Assembly (NCBI GenBank): GCA_001917125.1
Contig: MNTU01000044.1
Coordinates: 1 to 64,000, forward strand
DNA from: Azospirillum sp. 47_25
Lineage (GTDB): Bacteria; Pseudomonadota; Alphaproteobacteria; RF32; CAG-239
Length of the DNA stretch: 64,000 nucleotides
Reading direction: 5' to 3'
Shown here: positions 33,020 through 43,547 of the stretch, piece after piece
Layout of the letters: the number at the start of each line of letters is the position of its first letter
Position numbering within the stretch: position 1 is the first letter of the stretch
Position numbers and translations under genes: made by a program
The notes under the pieces: generated by a model
What the model saw: only the letters and a program-made list of their open reading frames with translations
Told to the model about the DNA's origin: nothing
Databases searched by the model: none

Positions 33020-34849
33020 TTAACTGTTGCTGTTAAGGTTCTGAATTGCCAGCAAAAACGGAGAAATCAGCTTGGGTTGCGGTTTGGCGCCATAATGTTT
33101 TTCCAGCACCTGAATCTGATTTATCTTTTTCAAAACGCTGGCCGGAACTCTGGTATCTGCCGGCAGATAAAGGTCAAAACTGCTGTAGCTGCCGGTTGAG
33201 GTCATCGGCCGACGGATCTTGCTGGAACAGTCTTTGTTGCCGCTGAAGATGCCGATGTGTCCGTGCGGATGCGAGGCGCTGCGTCCATAAACGCCGACCC
33301 CGCCATCGGGAACCACGGTGTTATTGCTGACATGGCTTTTGATGCGGACAAAATGCGGATTGGCGTCAAGTTGCCGCTTGGCCATATAAGCGCTTCGGCC
33401 GTACATTTCGCCCAATCCGGTTTCGCGGAAAGCTTTTTTGGCGCCGCGGAAGCAATAGCCTTCACAGTTCATCCGGGCCGCGACGTCTTCGGCATTCTCA
33501 GCCAGCTTTATGGCTGTTGGGCTGGGAACCATCGCCGCCAGATCTTCGGCAGTGAATTCAATATCGGTATAAGACAGGTCGGCAAGGGTAACGACATTTT
33601 CTTCCGCCGCCGGAGAATCCTGTTGTGTCATGGCATTAATGAGCGTTTGCTCCAGCAAAGGGTTGATAAAGCCGAAATCGGTCAGTTCATAATCAGGATA
33701 ACTTTTGTTCTCTTCTGCGGCCTGTGTGAATGAAGCCGTTAAACCGGCAGACTGGTCAGGCGTTATATCCGGCAGAGAAATCTGCTTACTGTTTAAAGCA
33801 GCTTTATATGACGCATTGTCGTTCATCGGGTAACCGTTGTATGCCCCGGTGGTGCTGAACAATGTGGCTGCAGCCACGCCGTAGCGTTTGATGTTGCGGC
33901 GGAAAGCCTTGGCCGCGTCTCCGCAGAATTCTTTAACCTGTCTGAAAAACGACATTCCTGATTTTTTCTTCGTGCCTGTCTTGGGGGCAGACTGTTTTTT
34001 AGCTGCCCGAACCAAAGAATCGATTTTAGCCTGCGGCTGAGAGGCGACAGCTGTTCCGTTATCCGGTTTATGTTCCGTTTTAGGTTGAGAAGGAACCGGT
34101 GCCTGAGACTGAACCGGCTTTACGAAATCATCTGCCGGTTTGTTTACTTGAAGGTGAATTTCTTCACTCGTAATTTTCTCAGCTTCATCGACAACCGGAT
34201 GTTCGGCGACAGTCTCGCCCGTCATTGGTACCGAAACCGTCTCGGCCGGATTTTCTGTTTCCCGTTGTATGCGGAGAGCCGTATTGTCGGAGACCTCTTT
34301 TACGCCGGATTTTGTTTCCCGAATGTTCATGGAATATTCCTCCGACATAGGAGCTGCGGCTGTCTCTGCCGTGTCTGATTCAAAAATTTCATTGTCGGGA
34401 AGAACAAATTCATCGGCAGTGCCGCGGGACATGGCATCCAAATTGAATGTTTCAGACATTTCTGCCGAAACAGCGCCCTGTCGGCGGGTCGTCTGATAAC
34501 GATGCTGCTCGAGCATAATTTTGGCCTTGGTTGCTTCGGGAGAATATTCATAACGCATCTGACCGCCGTGCTTATAATAGTTGCGGCCGAATTCTTCAAT
34601 ATATTCTTTCATTAAATCCAATGCGTCATTATCAATGTTGAGCTTCCCTTCGGCAAAGAGTTTAATCTGCTCTTCGGCCTCCTCGACGATTTGAGCAAAT
34701 TTGGCATTGACAATATGCCGGACTTGCAGATTTTGCTGGGCATTTTTGCAGAATTCATAGATTTCTCTGATTTTCAGTAATTTTTGCTTGGTAATATGAT
34801 GAGAATTGTTAGCTGCGATTGAGGAATAAGTGTCGTCATTAAATGTCAT
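33020..34849 (-). CDS. Large protein with C-terminal NlpC/CHAP-like peptidase domain
   Basis: 609 aa from ATG 34849 (GGAAGG upstream; another in-frame ATG lies at 34867). Residues 1–110 are helical. Residues 130–300 form a low-complexity Glu/Pro/Thr-rich linker. A basic stretch (SFFRQVKEFCGDAAKAFRRN) and a weak hydrophobic segment come near 315–345. The C-terminal domain (about 470–580) has NCEGYCFRGAKKAF and SHPHGHIGIFSG, the Cys and His pattern of NlpC/P60 or CHAP peptidases. No signal peptide is seen, so it may be an intracellular or specially exported effector. The identity is uncertain. Confidence 0.55.
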   Translation of the reverse strand: MTFNDDTYSSIAANNSHHITKQKLLKIREIYEFCKNAQQNLQVRHIVNAKFAQIVEEAEEQIKLFAEGKLNIDNDALDLMKEYIEEFGRNYYKHGGQMRYEYSPEATKAKIMLEQHRYQTTRRQGAVSAEMSETFNLDAMSRGTADEFVLPDNEIFESDTAETAAAPMSEEYSMNIRETKSGVKEVSDNTALRIQRETENPAETVSVPMTGETVAEHPVVDEAEKITSEEIHLQVNKPADDFVKPVQSQAPVPSQPKTEHKPDNGTAVASQPQAKIDSLVRAAKKQSAPKTGTKKKSGMSFFRQVKEFCGDAAKAFRRNIKRYGVAAATLFSTTGAYNGYPMNDNASYKAALNSKQISLPDITPDQSAGLTASFTQAAEENKSYPDYELTDFGFINPLLEQTLINAMTQQDSPAAEENVVTLADLSYTDIEFTAEDLAAMVPSPTAIKLAENAEDVAARMNCEGYCFRGAKKAFRETGLGEMYGRSAYMAKRQLDANPHFVRIKSHVSNNTVVPDGGVGVYGRSASHPHGHIGIFSGNKDCSSKIRRPMTSTGSYSSFDLYLPADTRVPASVLKKINQIQVLEKHYGAKPQPKLISPFLLAIQNLNSNS

Positions 34850-34867
34850 TTTCTTACCTTCCTGCAT

Positions 34868-35096
34868 GTTTTTTTAGCTGATGTGACAAAATATAACAAA
34901 TTTTTGTCATTGTGTAAAGGGTGGAATTTTAATTTTAATAAAAGTGTAACATTGAAAATATTGTTGAATAACAATAAGTTATTGTGAGATATAACGAATT
35001 TCATATTCCGCTATAACTTTCGTTATATAATTGCGTTTTGTCTATTTTAAATTACTCCGCGGAATGGTTTTGGGCTTTATGAAATCTCAGATAGGT
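34868..35096. other. AT-rich intergenic region
   Basis: 229 bp without an ORF, very AT-rich near 34880–35050. It probably holds the promoter of the minus-strand NlpC/CHAP-like gene and the end of the yejAB transcript. No yejE or yejF gene is present. Confidence 0.5.
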
Positions 35097-36179
35097 TCAG
35101 AGATTGCCGGCGCTGGAAAAATTGATGCGCGGGTCAACTAAGGAATAAGTGATGTCGCTGAGTAATTTCAGCAGCAGGCCTAAAAGCGCAAAAATGTATA
35201 AGGTTCCGAAAATAACCGGATAATCGCGGGTCATAATGGCTTCGTAGCCGAGCAGACCTAACCCGTTAAGTGAAAAAATAACTTCAATCAGCAACGAGCC
35301 GGTAAACAGCATTTTAATCAGCAGCGTCGGAAAACCGGCAACCACAATCAGCATTGCATTGCGAAAGACATGCCCGTATAAAACCTGATTTTCACTCAGG
35401 CCTTTGGCGCGGGCAGTCAAAACATACGGCTTGTTGATTTCATCCAGAAACGAATTTTTTGTCAGCATGGTCAGGCTAGCAAATCCTCCGATAACCATGG
35501 CTGTCACCGGCAAGGCAATATGCCAGAAATAATCAATGATTTTGCCGAACAGGGAAAGCTGCTCCCAGTTGTCGGAAGTGAGCCCCCTCAGCGGAAACCA
35601 GTGCAGATAAGTTCCTCCGGCAAAAAAGACAATCAGAAACACCGCAAACAGAAAAACCGGAATAGCCGCCCCGATGATAACCGCAAAAGAAGTCCAGACG
35701 TCAAAAGCGCTTCTGTCGCGTACGGCTTTTTTTATGCCCAGCGGCAGCGCAATCAGATAGATAATCAAAGTTGACCACAGTCCCAATGAAACGGAAACCG
35801 GCAGCCTTTCCCAAATCAGACGGCTGACGGATTTATCCTGATAATAGCTTTTGCCGAAATCAAACCTGGCATAAGAACTGACCATTTGCCAAAAGCGTTC
35901 ATGCAGAGGTTTGTCAAATCCGAATTGTTTTTCCAGCTCTTTGATTAAGTCTTCGGGCACACCCTGCGCTCCCTGATATTTTGCCGCCGACTGATTCATG
36001 TTTACCGCCGCGGTGGAGGTAAACTGCGACTTTGAATCAACGTTAAAACCGCGGTATTTGGCCAGAGTGTGTTCCACCGGTCCGCCCGGTGCCGTCTGGA
36101 TAATCAGAAAATTGATTGTCAGAATGCCCAGCAGTGTCAGCGGAATCAGCAGCAGGCGTTTAATAATGTAATTTCTCAT
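35097..36179 (-). CDS. yejB: Peptide/microcin ABC transporter permease YejB
   Basis: 360 aa from ATG 36179. Six membrane segments, starting [20 protein letters not shown]. The long periplasmic insert after the first segment ([22 protein letters not shown]) is typical of YejB. The permease EAA-type loop is seen around [18 protein letters not shown]. Its start overlaps the yejA stop by 4 bp, so translation is coupled. The usual downstream partners yejE (second permease) and yejF (ATPase) are not present here. Confidence 0.9.
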   Translation of the reverse strand: MRNYIIKRLLLIPLTLLGILTINFLIIQTAPGGPVEHTLAKYRGFNVDSKSQFTSTAAVNMNQSAAKYQGAQGVPEDLIKELEKQFGFDKPLHERFWQMVSSYARFDFGKSYYQDKSVSRLIWERLPVSVSLGLWSTLIIYLIALPLGIKKAVRDRSAFDVWTSFAVIIGAAIPVFLFAVFLIVFFAGGTYLHWFPLRGLTSDNWEQLSLFGKIIDYFWHIALPVTAMVIGGFASLTMLTKNSFLDEINKPYVLTARAKGLSENQVLYGHVFRNAMLIVVAGFPTLLIKMLFTGSLLIEVIFSLNGLGLLGYEAIMTRDYPVIFGTLYIFALLGLLLKLLSDITYSLVDPRINFSSAGNL

Positions 36180-38008
36180 TTGTTGTCCTTTCCTGCCGGG
36201 GTTTGGGCCCACCATGTCATCGGCTGAAAACCGGCCTTGACTTTGCTGTGCGGAAACATGAATTTGTTGTGATAAGCTACCCGCTGAGCTGGAGAATACC
36301 ACTGCGGAATCATATAGTTTTCCGTCAGCAGAACCCTGTCGAGCGCACGCACATACGCTTCATAGTCGTCTTTTTCCTGTGCTGCGATTAACCCCTTGAT
36401 TAACTGGTCGGCAACCGGGTTTTTGATGCCCATAATGTTATAGCTTCCCCTGACGTCAGCTGAAGCGCTGCCCCACATTTCGGCCTGTTCGTTGCCGGGC
36501 AGGCGGCTGACGCCGTAGGAGATAATCGCCATGTCAAAATCAAAATTGTCCAGCCGGTTTTTAAAAATATTTACTTCCAAATTGCGAAAAGTCAGTTTGA
36601 TGCCGATTTTGGCCAGATTATTGATAAAAGGCAGCATCACCCGTGTAAAGGTGTTGCCGTTGGCCGAATTGCTTAAAACTTCAAATGCCAGCGGTTCCCC
36701 GGTTTTCAGATTGGTCATTTTTCCGTTTACAAAGTCATATCCGGCTGCCCGCAGCAACTTGACGGCTTCCTTCAGGTGCCGCCGTGTTTCCTTGAAGTCT
36801 TTGTGCCGCGGATTTGCCGGAACCGTTGTAAAAACTTCGTCCGGCAACTGCCGCCGGTATCTGTTCAAAATTGCCAGTTCTTTTCCTTGCGGCAGGCCGG
36901 TCGCTTCCATGCCCGTATTGGTAAAATAACTGTACAGGCGCCGGTACTGGTTATAAAACAGTTTATCGTTGGCCCAGTCAAAGTTAAAAGCCAGTGTAAT
37001 CGCCTGTCGGACACGCCGGTCCTGAAATTGGGGCTTGCGCAGGTTGAAAGCAAACATTTGCAGCACGGCCGCGTTATTATGAGCCATTTCCTGTTTGATT
37101 ATCCTGCCTTCTTTAACCGGACGGTTGTCATATCCGGTAACCCAGATTTTGGCAATATATTCTTCCCGTACGTCTATACTGCCGGCAAACAGGGCCTGCA
37201 AAGTGACAGTCGTATCCTGATAATAGTCAAAACGAACTTCGTCAAAGTTAAAAAAGCCCTTGCGGCTGGGCAAATCTTTCGCCCAGTAATCCGGATTCCG
37301 CCGGAAAACCAGATACCGTCCCGGTTCATATTTTTCCAATCGGTAAGGGCCGCTGCCGAGCGGAATGCGCAGTGACGGTTTGCTGAAGTCAAGCCCCTCC
37401 CAGTCTTTGGCCGAATAAATTTTTATTTGTGACAAAATCAGTGGCAGTTCTTTGTTCTGCGAACCTTTTTTGAAATAAAAGCGCACTTCCCGCGGATTAA
37501 TTTTTTCCACCCGCTCCACATCTGCATAATAAACCTTATAAAGCGGCTGTCCTTTTTCTGTCAGAGCCTTGTAGCTGAAAATAACGTCATCGGCGGTAAT
37601 CGGCGTCCCGTCTTGAAATTTGGCCCGCTCATCCAGCAGAAAGCCGACATACGAATTGTCTTCCGGCAAGTCAAAGGCCTTTGCAACCAATGGATAAACC
37701 GTCGCCGGATCGTCTGCCGGAACAATGCCCAGACTGTCCAAACTCAGGTTGGCCACCTGCGGCGTAGCATTTCCCTTAAAGATAAACGGATTGAAATTGT
37801 CAAAACCGCCATATTCCGGCATCACGATTCGCCCGCCTTTGCGCGCCTGCGGGTCGGCATAGTCGAAATGGGTAAAATCATGTTCGTATTTGGGATGATG
37901 ATACAGGGCAATCTGCGGCATAATCTCAGCCGTTGCCGGAAACGGCAGCAGCAACAGACCGCTCAGCAGCCAAAGGCGGATTTTTTTATTTATTGTAATT
38001 GTCCTCAT
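36176..38008 (-). CDS. yejA: Extracellular solute-binding protein YejA
   Basis: About 610 aa from ATG 38008. Signal peptide [20 protein letters not shown]. It is a family 5 substrate-binding protein for oligopeptides or microcin-like compounds. Characteristic stretches are [39 protein letters not shown] and a C-terminal ENYMIPQWY. Its 5' end overlaps the 3' end of the upstream membrane-protein gene by 23 bp. It delivers the substrate to YejB in the inner membrane. Confidence 0.92.
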   Translation of the reverse strand: MRTITINKKIRLWLLSGLLLLPFPATAEIMPQIALYHHPKYEHDFTHFDYADPQARKGGRIVMPEYGGFDNFNPFIFKGNATPQVANLSLDSLGIVPADDPATVYPLVAKAFDLPEDNSYVGFLLDERAKFQDGTPITADDVIFSYKALTEKGQPLYKVYYADVERVEKINPREVRFYFKKGSQNKELPLILSQIKIYSAKDWEGLDFSKPSLRIPLGSGPYRLEKYEPGRYLVFRRNPDYWAKDLPSRKGFFNFDEVRFDYYQDTTVTLQALFAGSIDVREEYIAKIWVTGYDNRPVKEGRIIKQEMAHNNAAVLQMFAFNLRKPQFQDRRVRQAITLAFNFDWANDKLFYNQYRRLYSYFTNTGMEATGLPQGKELAILNRYRRQLPDEVFTTVPANPRHKDFKETRRHLKEAVKLLRAAGYDFVNGKMTNLKTGEPLAFEVLSNSANGNTFTRVMLPFINNLAKIGIKLTFRNLEVNIFKNRLDNFDFDMAIISYGVSRLPGNEQAEMWGSASADVRGSYNIMGIKNPVADQLIKGLIAAQEKDDYEAYVRALDRVLLTENYMIPQWYSPAQRVAYHNKFMFPHSKVKAGFQPMTWWAQTPAGKDNK

Positions 38009-39416
38009 CCGTCCATCCGCTGAAGGGATATGCATAATCTTCGTCTTTTGCCTGTGTCAGTCGGGATTTCCTCGTTTCTGCCGGGTAAGCGGTTTCCGTC
38101 TCCGGTTTGGTCTCCGCCCGCGGCTGAATGCCGGTCATCTCCTCCCATTCCCGTTTGAGGGAGTTGAGTGTTTTCTGTGTATTGGTAAAGCCGATTTCCG
38201 TTTCCTCCATGCTCGAAAAAGTCGGCTGCTTTCTTATGTCTTCGACGGCTGGTTCCCTTTCTTCGGCAAAGCGGCTTCTTTCCTTGTCGTCTCTTTCTTC
38301 TTCACGGCGGGTGATAACCGGCGCCGGCATGGCGTCGTCGTCATGTCGCACGTCAACAAACGGCGTTTGCGGTTCACTGTCGGTTTCCGCCGTGCCGAAA
38401 CTGCGTTCCAGAGCCATTGAAAAGGGATCTCTGTCGCCGTTCGTTTCCGGTTCTTCTTGGGGCCGGCTGCGGTGCTTAAACGGATTGAACATATCCATAA
38501 ACGATTTACGGTCGCCGTCTTCCGTTTGCGAAACGGCGGCAAAAGAAGAGTTTTCTTGCTGAGGTCTGAGTTCGCGGCGTAAAGGTTCTCTTTCTTCCGT
38601 TGCCGGAGCAGAAGCGGAAAGCCCGCTGAACCGGCGTGATTCCGGTGAAGTTTCCTCATTTTCCTCCCTGAGGTCGCCGAAGTCGCGCTTGCGGCGGATT
38701 TGTTCGCCCCAGGGGGCAAGAATGGAATAGACCTTGCCGTAAACTCCGGTTTCGACCATTGTCAGAAAAATGCGCTCTTTGTCATGTTTTTCCAAAATGC
38801 CGAGCAGATTTTGATATCGGGCGCAAAATTCCAGAATCGTCCCTGCCAAAACTTTGTCATTTTGGGCCTTGAGAACCAGACGGCTGCCGAAATTGCCCTG
38901 ATTGGCGTCAATTTCGATAATTACTTTGCCGAATGCCCATTTGGCGCCGTTGCGAGTTTTGGCCCACAGGGAATCTATCTGCTCGGGCGCAGCCAGTGCC
39001 CCGCGCTGAATAATTTCGGCCAGCAGTTCGTTCATGTCGGTTATGAACAGGTCAAATTTATTGAGAATGAAACCGTCTTTGCCGTTTTGTTCGGCTTCCA
39101 GCATAATCCGTGCGATTAAATCCGTATATTCCAGATTCTTTTTCATCTGTTTAAACAAACTGTACATATTGTCGTTCAGGCGGTGGAAGTTCAGATATTG
39201 GGTCACGTAACCGAAAATCATCCACAAGACGAGAACCGGCAGCACCAGCAGCGCGATATACAAGGAAATGTCCGACAGTCCCAAACTGCCGAAACTCATG
39301 CCGCCGAGCTTGTCTTTCAAATACATGAACATATAAATCAACCACAGGAAAGTTGAAAAGACCGAGGCAAAAAAAGCTAAAGCTAACACGAACGGAAACT
39401 CCCGGTTAATAAACAA
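37986..39416 (-). CDS. Inner-membrane protein with long acidic cytoplasmic tail
   Basis: A 476-aa protein. Two N-terminal membrane segments (FVLALAFFASVFSTFLWLIY, then ISLYIALLVLPVLVLWMIF) are followed by a helical domain (about 85–240) and a long Glu/Arg/Pro-rich disordered tail. TTG at 39416 is the likely start: AAAGGG lies 7 bases upstream, and any later ATG would remove the first membrane segment. The tail overlaps the yejA start. No known family; similar architecture is seen in some alphaproteobacterial envelope proteins. Confidence 0.6.
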   Translation of the reverse strand: MFINREFPFVLALAFFASVFSTFLWLIYMFMYLKDKLGGMSFGSLGLSDISLYIALLVLPVLVLWMIFGYVTQYLNFHRLNDNMYSLFKQMKKNLEYTDLIARIMLEAEQNGKDGFILNKFDLFITDMNELLAEIIQRGALAAPEQIDSLWAKTRNGAKWAFGKVIIEIDANQGNFGSRLVLKAQNDKVLAGTILEFCARYQNLLGILEKHDKERIFLTMVETGVYGKVYSILAPWGEQIRRKRDFGDLREENEETSPESRRFSGLSASAPATEEREPLRRELRPQQENSSFAAVSQTEDGDRKSFMDMFNPFKHRSRPQEEPETNGDRDPFSMALERSFGTAETDSEPQTPFVDVRHDDDAMPAPVITRREEERDDKERSRFAEEREPAVEDIRKQPTFSSMEETEIGFTNTQKTLNSLKREWEEMTGIQPRAETKPETETAYPAETRKSRLTQAKDEDYAYPFSGWTDEDNYNK

Positions 39417-39592
39417 AATCTGCCCTTTATACTATTCCATCTGCGGCAGATTTCAATTAAAATCTTTGCAAAACGCCCTGCTTTGGGATATTAGGGGCGA
39501 TAAATCAACAACAAACAAAAATAATAGTCGAAATTTTGAAATTTTTGTGCTAAGAAACCAGCAGGACTAAATTTATAAAGAGAAAAAACACC

Positions 39593-40564
39593 ATGAGTAA
39601 TAACAATACATTGGTTTTGGATTTTGAAAAAAATATCGTTGAAATCGAAGCTAAGATTGAAAGTTTAAAACTCTTGGCCAAAGACCAGGATGTCGATATC
39701 GCCCAGGAGGTTAACCGTTTGGAACAAAAACTCGAAAAACAGGTCAAGCTGACATACGCTAACCTGACCCCTTGGCAGAAACTTCAGGTTTCCCGCCATC
39801 CCCAGCGCCCGCACTGCCTGGATTATGTTCATGCCCTGATTGAAGATTTTACCCCGCTCTGCGGCGACCGCCTGTTCGGCGATGATGAGGCTATGATCGG
39901 CGGTATCGGCCGCTTTAAGAATATTTCCGTCGTTGTCATCGGACAGGAAAAGGGCTCTGATCTTGAAACCCGTATGAAACATAATTTCGGTATGGCCAAG
40001 CCGGAAGGGTATCGCAAGGCACAGCGCCTGATGGATATGGCTGACAAATTCAATATGCCGGTTATCGCATTCGTCGATACCGACGGCGCTTTCCCGGGCA
40101 TCGACGCCGAAGCCCGCGGTCAGGCCGAGGCAATTGCTTCATCAATTGAAAAATGCCTGCAGATTCATGTGCCGATTATCTCAATCGTTATTGGTATGGG
40201 CGGTTCCGGCGGTGCCATTGCCATTGCCACGGCTAACCGGATTCTGATGCTGGAACACTCGATTTATTCGGTTATTTCTCCCGAAGGCTGCGCTTCCATT
40301 TTATGGCGTTCGGCCGATAAAGTTCAGGAGGCGACTGAAGCGTTGAAACTCACCGCGCAGGATTTGCGTAAATTCGGCGTGATTGACGAGATTATCAAAG
40401 AGCCGGTCGGCGGTGCCCATCGCGACCCCAAAACCACTATTGAAAAGGTTGGCGACAGCATTCTTAAACATTTGAAGGAGCTGCTGCCGTTGAGCGGTGA
40501 CGAATTGAAAAAGCAGCGCACGGCCAAGTTCCTGGCCATGGGGCGCAATTTGCCGGAAAATTAA
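39593..40564 (+). CDS. accA: Acetyl-CoA carboxylase carboxyltransferase subunit alpha
   Basis: A 323-aa cytoplasmic subunit of acetyl-CoA carboxylase, the first step of fatty acid synthesis. Family marks are TPWQKLQVSRHPQRP, GDRLFGDDEAMIGG, AFVDTDGAFPGIDAEARGQ and VIGMGGSGGAIAIA. It pairs with AccD, encoded 2 kb downstream on the same strand. RmuC follows after 9 bp. Confidence 0.97.
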   Translation: MSNNNTLVLDFEKNIVEIEAKIESLKLLAKDQDVDIAQEVNRLEQKLEKQVKLTYANLTPWQKLQVSRHPQRPHCLDYVHALIEDFTPLCGDRLFGDDEAMIGGIGRFKNISVVVIGQEKGSDLETRMKHNFGMAKPEGYRKAQRLMDMADKFNMPVIAFVDTDGAFPGIDAEARGQAEAIASSIEKCLQIHVPIISIVIGMGGSGGAIAIATANRILMLEHSIYSVISPEGCASILWRSADKVQEATEALKLTAQDLRKFGVIDEIIKEPVGGAHRDPKTTIEKVGDSILKHLKELLPLSGDELKKQRTAKFLAMGRNLPEN

Positions 40565-40573
40565 AGGAAAGCC

Positions 40574-41707
40574 ATGACCGTCGGAAGTTTTTATCTGCCC
40601 TGGGAGGGACTGCTCGGAGGACTGGTCGTCATCTTGCTGCTCGGCAATATGATTGTTTTGCTGCGGCGAGGTGCTTCAAAAGAGTTGTCTTCGTTGGCGG
40701 ATACGCTGTTCCGCGGTCAGGCCGAACTGGCCGGACGTCTGACCCAGCTGTCGGAAAATAATCAGAATTCTCAGAACCGTATTGCCGAAGCTATAAACGA
40801 GCAGAAACTGTCGGTGCTGAAAATAATGGATGAAAAGCTGCTGGCCGTTACCAAAAGCGTCGGCGACGGATTGCAGCAGTCAACCGCCAAAACGACGGAA
40901 ACGTTGCACGACCTGCGTGAACGTCTGGCCAAGATAGATGTTGCCCAGCAGAAGATTTCCAGTTTGTCGGAGCAGGTCGTCTCGCTGCAGGAAGTCCTTT
41001 CCAACAAGCAGGCGCGCGGCGCTTTCGGCGAGATTCAGCTGAATGACCTCGTCACTTCGGCTTTGCCGCCCTCGGCTTATGCTTTTCAGGTTGTGCTCGG
41101 TAATCAGAAACGCGCCGACTGCGTGCTGAATCTGCCCAATCCGCCGGGAATGATTGTGATTGACTCCAAATTTCCGCTTGAAAGCTATCAGGCGCTCCGC
41201 AATGCCCAAACCGACCGCGAAAAGGTCGAGGCTGAGCGTTTTTTCCGTGCTTCGGTGCTGAAGCATATTAAAGATATTTCCGAGAAATATATTATTCCCG
41301 GCGAAACCGCGGAATCTGCCCTGATGTTTCTGCCTTCGGAATCCGTATACGCCGAACTGCATTCCAATTTTACCGATGTGGTTGAAGTCTCCTACCGTTC
41401 CAAAGTCTGGATTGTTTCGCCGACCACGCTGATGGCCACACTTAATACGGTGCGCGCGGTATTAAAAGACGCCCGTATGCGGGAAATGGCCGGCGTTATT
41501 CAGAAAGAAGTCGGCAGTCTGACCGAAGACATTTCCCGGCTTGATGACCGCATTGAGAGCCTGAGCAAGCATTTTGACATGGCTTCGCGCGATATCGGCG
41601 ACATCAAGGTTTCTTCCGGAAAGATTTCCCGCCGGATTGACCGGATTGAAGATATTCAGCTCGGCAATGACAAAACGCCGGTCGGCGTTGAACATCTGGC
41701 CTCCTGA
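40574..41707 (+). CDS. rmuC: DNA recombination protein RmuC homologue
   Basis: A 377-aa protein. An N-terminal membrane segment (LLGGLVVILLLGNMIVLL) is followed by a long coiled coil (about 40–150) and the RmuC nuclease-like core (RGAFGEIQLNDLVTSALP, VIDSKFPLESYQAL, FLPSESVYAEL). RmuC limits inversions at short repeats in E. coli. The ATG has AAAGG upstream. It is probably co-transcribed with accA. Confidence 0.9.
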   Translation: MTVGSFYLPWEGLLGGLVVILLLGNMIVLLRRGASKELSSLADTLFRGQAELAGRLTQLSENNQNSQNRIAEAINEQKLSVLKIMDEKLLAVTKSVGDGLQQSTAKTTETLHDLRERLAKIDVAQQKISSLSEQVVSLQEVLSNKQARGAFGEIQLNDLVTSALPPSAYAFQVVLGNQKRADCVLNLPNPPGMIVIDSKFPLESYQALRNAQTDREKVEAERFFRASVLKHIKDISEKYIIPGETAESALMFLPSESVYAELHSNFTDVVEVSYRSKVWIVSPTTLMATLNTVRAVLKDARMREMAGVIQKEVGSLTEDISRLDDRIESLSKHFDMASRDIGDIKVSSGKISRRIDRIEDIQLGNDKTPVGVEHLAS

Positions 41708-41839
41708 AACCGGAATAATAATATGGGATAACTCACAATAAAATTTTTGCATTTTACCAAATTGCGATATTGATTTATGGAATAAAAGCGGATAACTTAT
41801 CTGCTGATAACAATAAAAGGAAAATAAAGAGGTATTATC

Positions 41840-42124
41840 GTGACTAGATCTGAATTAATTGAAAGAATTGCCAATAAAAATCCCCATTTAATGCTGAAAG
41901 ACGTTGAGCGTATCGTTGCCGTCGTATTTGATAAAATCATCAGCTCTCTGGCGGCCGGAGAACGTGTCGAGTTCCGCGGCTTTGGCGCTTTTTCGATTCG
42001 TAAACGTACGCCCCGGGTTGCCAAAAATCCCCGTACCGGCGAACAGGTTCAGGTTGAAGAACGCAATATTCCTCATTTTAAAACCGGAAAACAACTGCAT
42101 GAATTGCTGAATCCGAAAAAATAA
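41840..42124 (+). CDS. ihfB: Integration host factor beta subunit (HU family)
   Basis: A 94-aa HU/IHF-family protein. It begins [14 protein letters not shown] and contains the beta-arm and tip motif [21 protein letters not shown]. The GTG start at 41840 has AAAGAGG upstream. IhfB forms a heterodimer with IhfA and bends DNA. The following lapA gene starts 29 bp later. Confidence 0.92.
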   Translation: MTRSELIERIANKNPHLMLKDVERIVAVVFDKIISSLAAGERVEFRGFGAFSIRKRTPRVAKNPRTGEQVQVEERNIPHFKTGKQLHELLNPKK

Positions 42125-42153
42125 TTCCGAAATTTTAGCGAAAGGGCTGGAAC

Positions 42154-42564
42154 ATGGGTTTTATGAAACTGTTGATAGGCTTGCCGATATTGATTGTTAT
42201 TCTGATTTTTGCATTCGTGAATAATGATTTGGCGACGTTTGACCTCTGGCCTTTTTACTTTGAAATAACCGTATCTTTGAGCGTGGCGGTTGTTTTCTTC
42301 ATTCTGTTGGGCTTTATTCTCGGCCTGGTATGGATGTGGATGTCTTATGCCCCGGTGCGCAAGGCGTTGCGTCAACAGGTTAAGCAAAACAAAAAACTGA
42401 GCAAAGAACAGCAGAAACTGGTTGAAAAGGTTTCGGGTCTGCAGTCCAATCTGGACAGCTTTAAGGCCGCCGAAGCCGCTAAACCCAAACCGACAATAAA
42501 AGAAAGGTTTAAGGCCGCTTTCTCCCGTAAGCCGAAGACCGGCGAAGCTGCTGAAACCAAATAA
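42154..42564 (+). CDS. lapA: LapA-domain (DUF1049) membrane protein
   Basis: A 136-aa protein. Two N-terminal membrane segments (LIGLPILIVILIFAFVNN and the VSLSVAVVFFILLGFILG region) are followed by a coiled coil and a Lys/Ala-rich tail. The family assists LPS assembly with LapB in E. coli; here lapB is not adjacent. The order ihfB–lapA is widely kept in proteobacteria. Confidence 0.85.
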   Translation: MGFMKLLIGLPILIVILIFAFVNNDLATFDLWPFYFEITVSLSVAVVFFILLGFILGLVWMWMSYAPVRKALRQQVKQNKKLSKEQQKLVEKVSGLQSNLDSFKAAEAAKPKPTIKERFKAAFSRKPKTGEAAETK

Positions 42565-42580
42565 CTGAAATGGTATAAAC

Positions 42581-43459
42581 ATGAACTGGTTAACTGATTT
42601 CGTACGTCCGAAAATAAAAAAAGTCACCCCGAAAGAGATTGCCGACAATCTGTGGGTCAAATGCCCGATTTGCGGTCAAATGCTCTTCTCCAAGGAAATG
42701 AAGAAAAGCCTGTATGTCTGCACTTCCTGCGGCCATCATCTGCGTCTCTATGTTGACAAACGGCTGAAAATGCTTTTTGACGGCGAGTTTAATGAAATCG
42801 CTCTGCCCAAGGTTAAGGAAGATCCGCTCAAATTCAAGGACACCAAAAGATATACCGACCGTCTTAAGGCTTATCGCAAATCAACCGAAAGCAATGACGC
42901 CATCCGTGTTGCCCAGGGCGACATCGGCGGCATTCCCTGCGTCGTCGCCGCAATGGATTTCTCTTTTATGGGCGGCTCTATGGGAATGGCCGTCGGCGAG
43001 GGAATAGTTAAAGCGGCTGAAGTTTCTGCCCGCAATAATTACCCGCTGATTATTGTCGCTTCCTCCGGCGGCGCCCGCATGCAGGAGGGCATTTTGTCCC
43101 TGATGCAGATGGCCCGTACCACGGCGGCGATTAATCAGGTGAAGGAAAAAGGTATTCCTTATATTTCGGTTCTGACCGATCCGACCACCGGCGGCGTTTC
43201 CGCTTCTTTTGCCATGCTGGGCGATGTTCACATTGCCGAAAAAGGCTGCATTATCGGTTTTGCCGGGGCCCGCGTGATTGAACAGACGATTCGCGAAAAA
43301 CTGCCGGAAGGTTTCCAGCGCGCCGAATATCTGCGTGAACACGGTATGGTTGATATTGTGGTCACCCGCCAGGAACTGAAAAACGAATTGGTCAAGGTTA
43401 TCAGTATCCTGACCCATAAAAAACCGGCGTTGAATACAGCGCTGTTGGAAAACAGATAA
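42581..43459 (+). CDS. accD: Acetyl-CoA carboxylase carboxyltransferase subunit beta
   Basis: A 292-aa protein. The zinc ribbon CPICGQML…CTSCGHH lies near residues 26–50, and the crotonase-like core has ASSGGARMQEGILSLMQMA and TDPTTGGVSASFAMLGD. It joins AccA to form the carboxyltransferase. It starts 16 bp after lapA. A terminator follows. Confidence 0.97.
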   Translation: MNWLTDFVRPKIKKVTPKEIADNLWVKCPICGQMLFSKEMKKSLYVCTSCGHHLRLYVDKRLKMLFDGEFNEIALPKVKEDPLKFKDTKRYTDRLKAYRKSTESNDAIRVAQGDIGGIPCVVAAMDFSFMGGSMGMAVGEGIVKAAEVSARNNYPLIIVASSGGARMQEGILSLMQMARTTAAINQVKEKGIPYISVLTDPTTGGVSASFAMLGDVHIAEKGCIIGFAGARVIEQTIREKLPEGFQRAEYLREHGMVDIVVTRQELKNELVKVISILTHKKPALNTALLENR

Positions 43460-43463
43460 AACC

Positions 43464-43486
43464 AGCCCTGCTTCGGCAGGGCTTTT
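43464..43486 (+). terminator. Intrinsic terminator after accD
   Basis: AGCCCTGC–TTCG–GCAGGGCT is followed by TTT. Confidence 0.85.
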
Positions 43487-43547
43487 CATATCTGCGGCCC
43501 TTTTAAATCGCCGAAGAGAACTTATCTATATATCCCGAGAGGAAACC

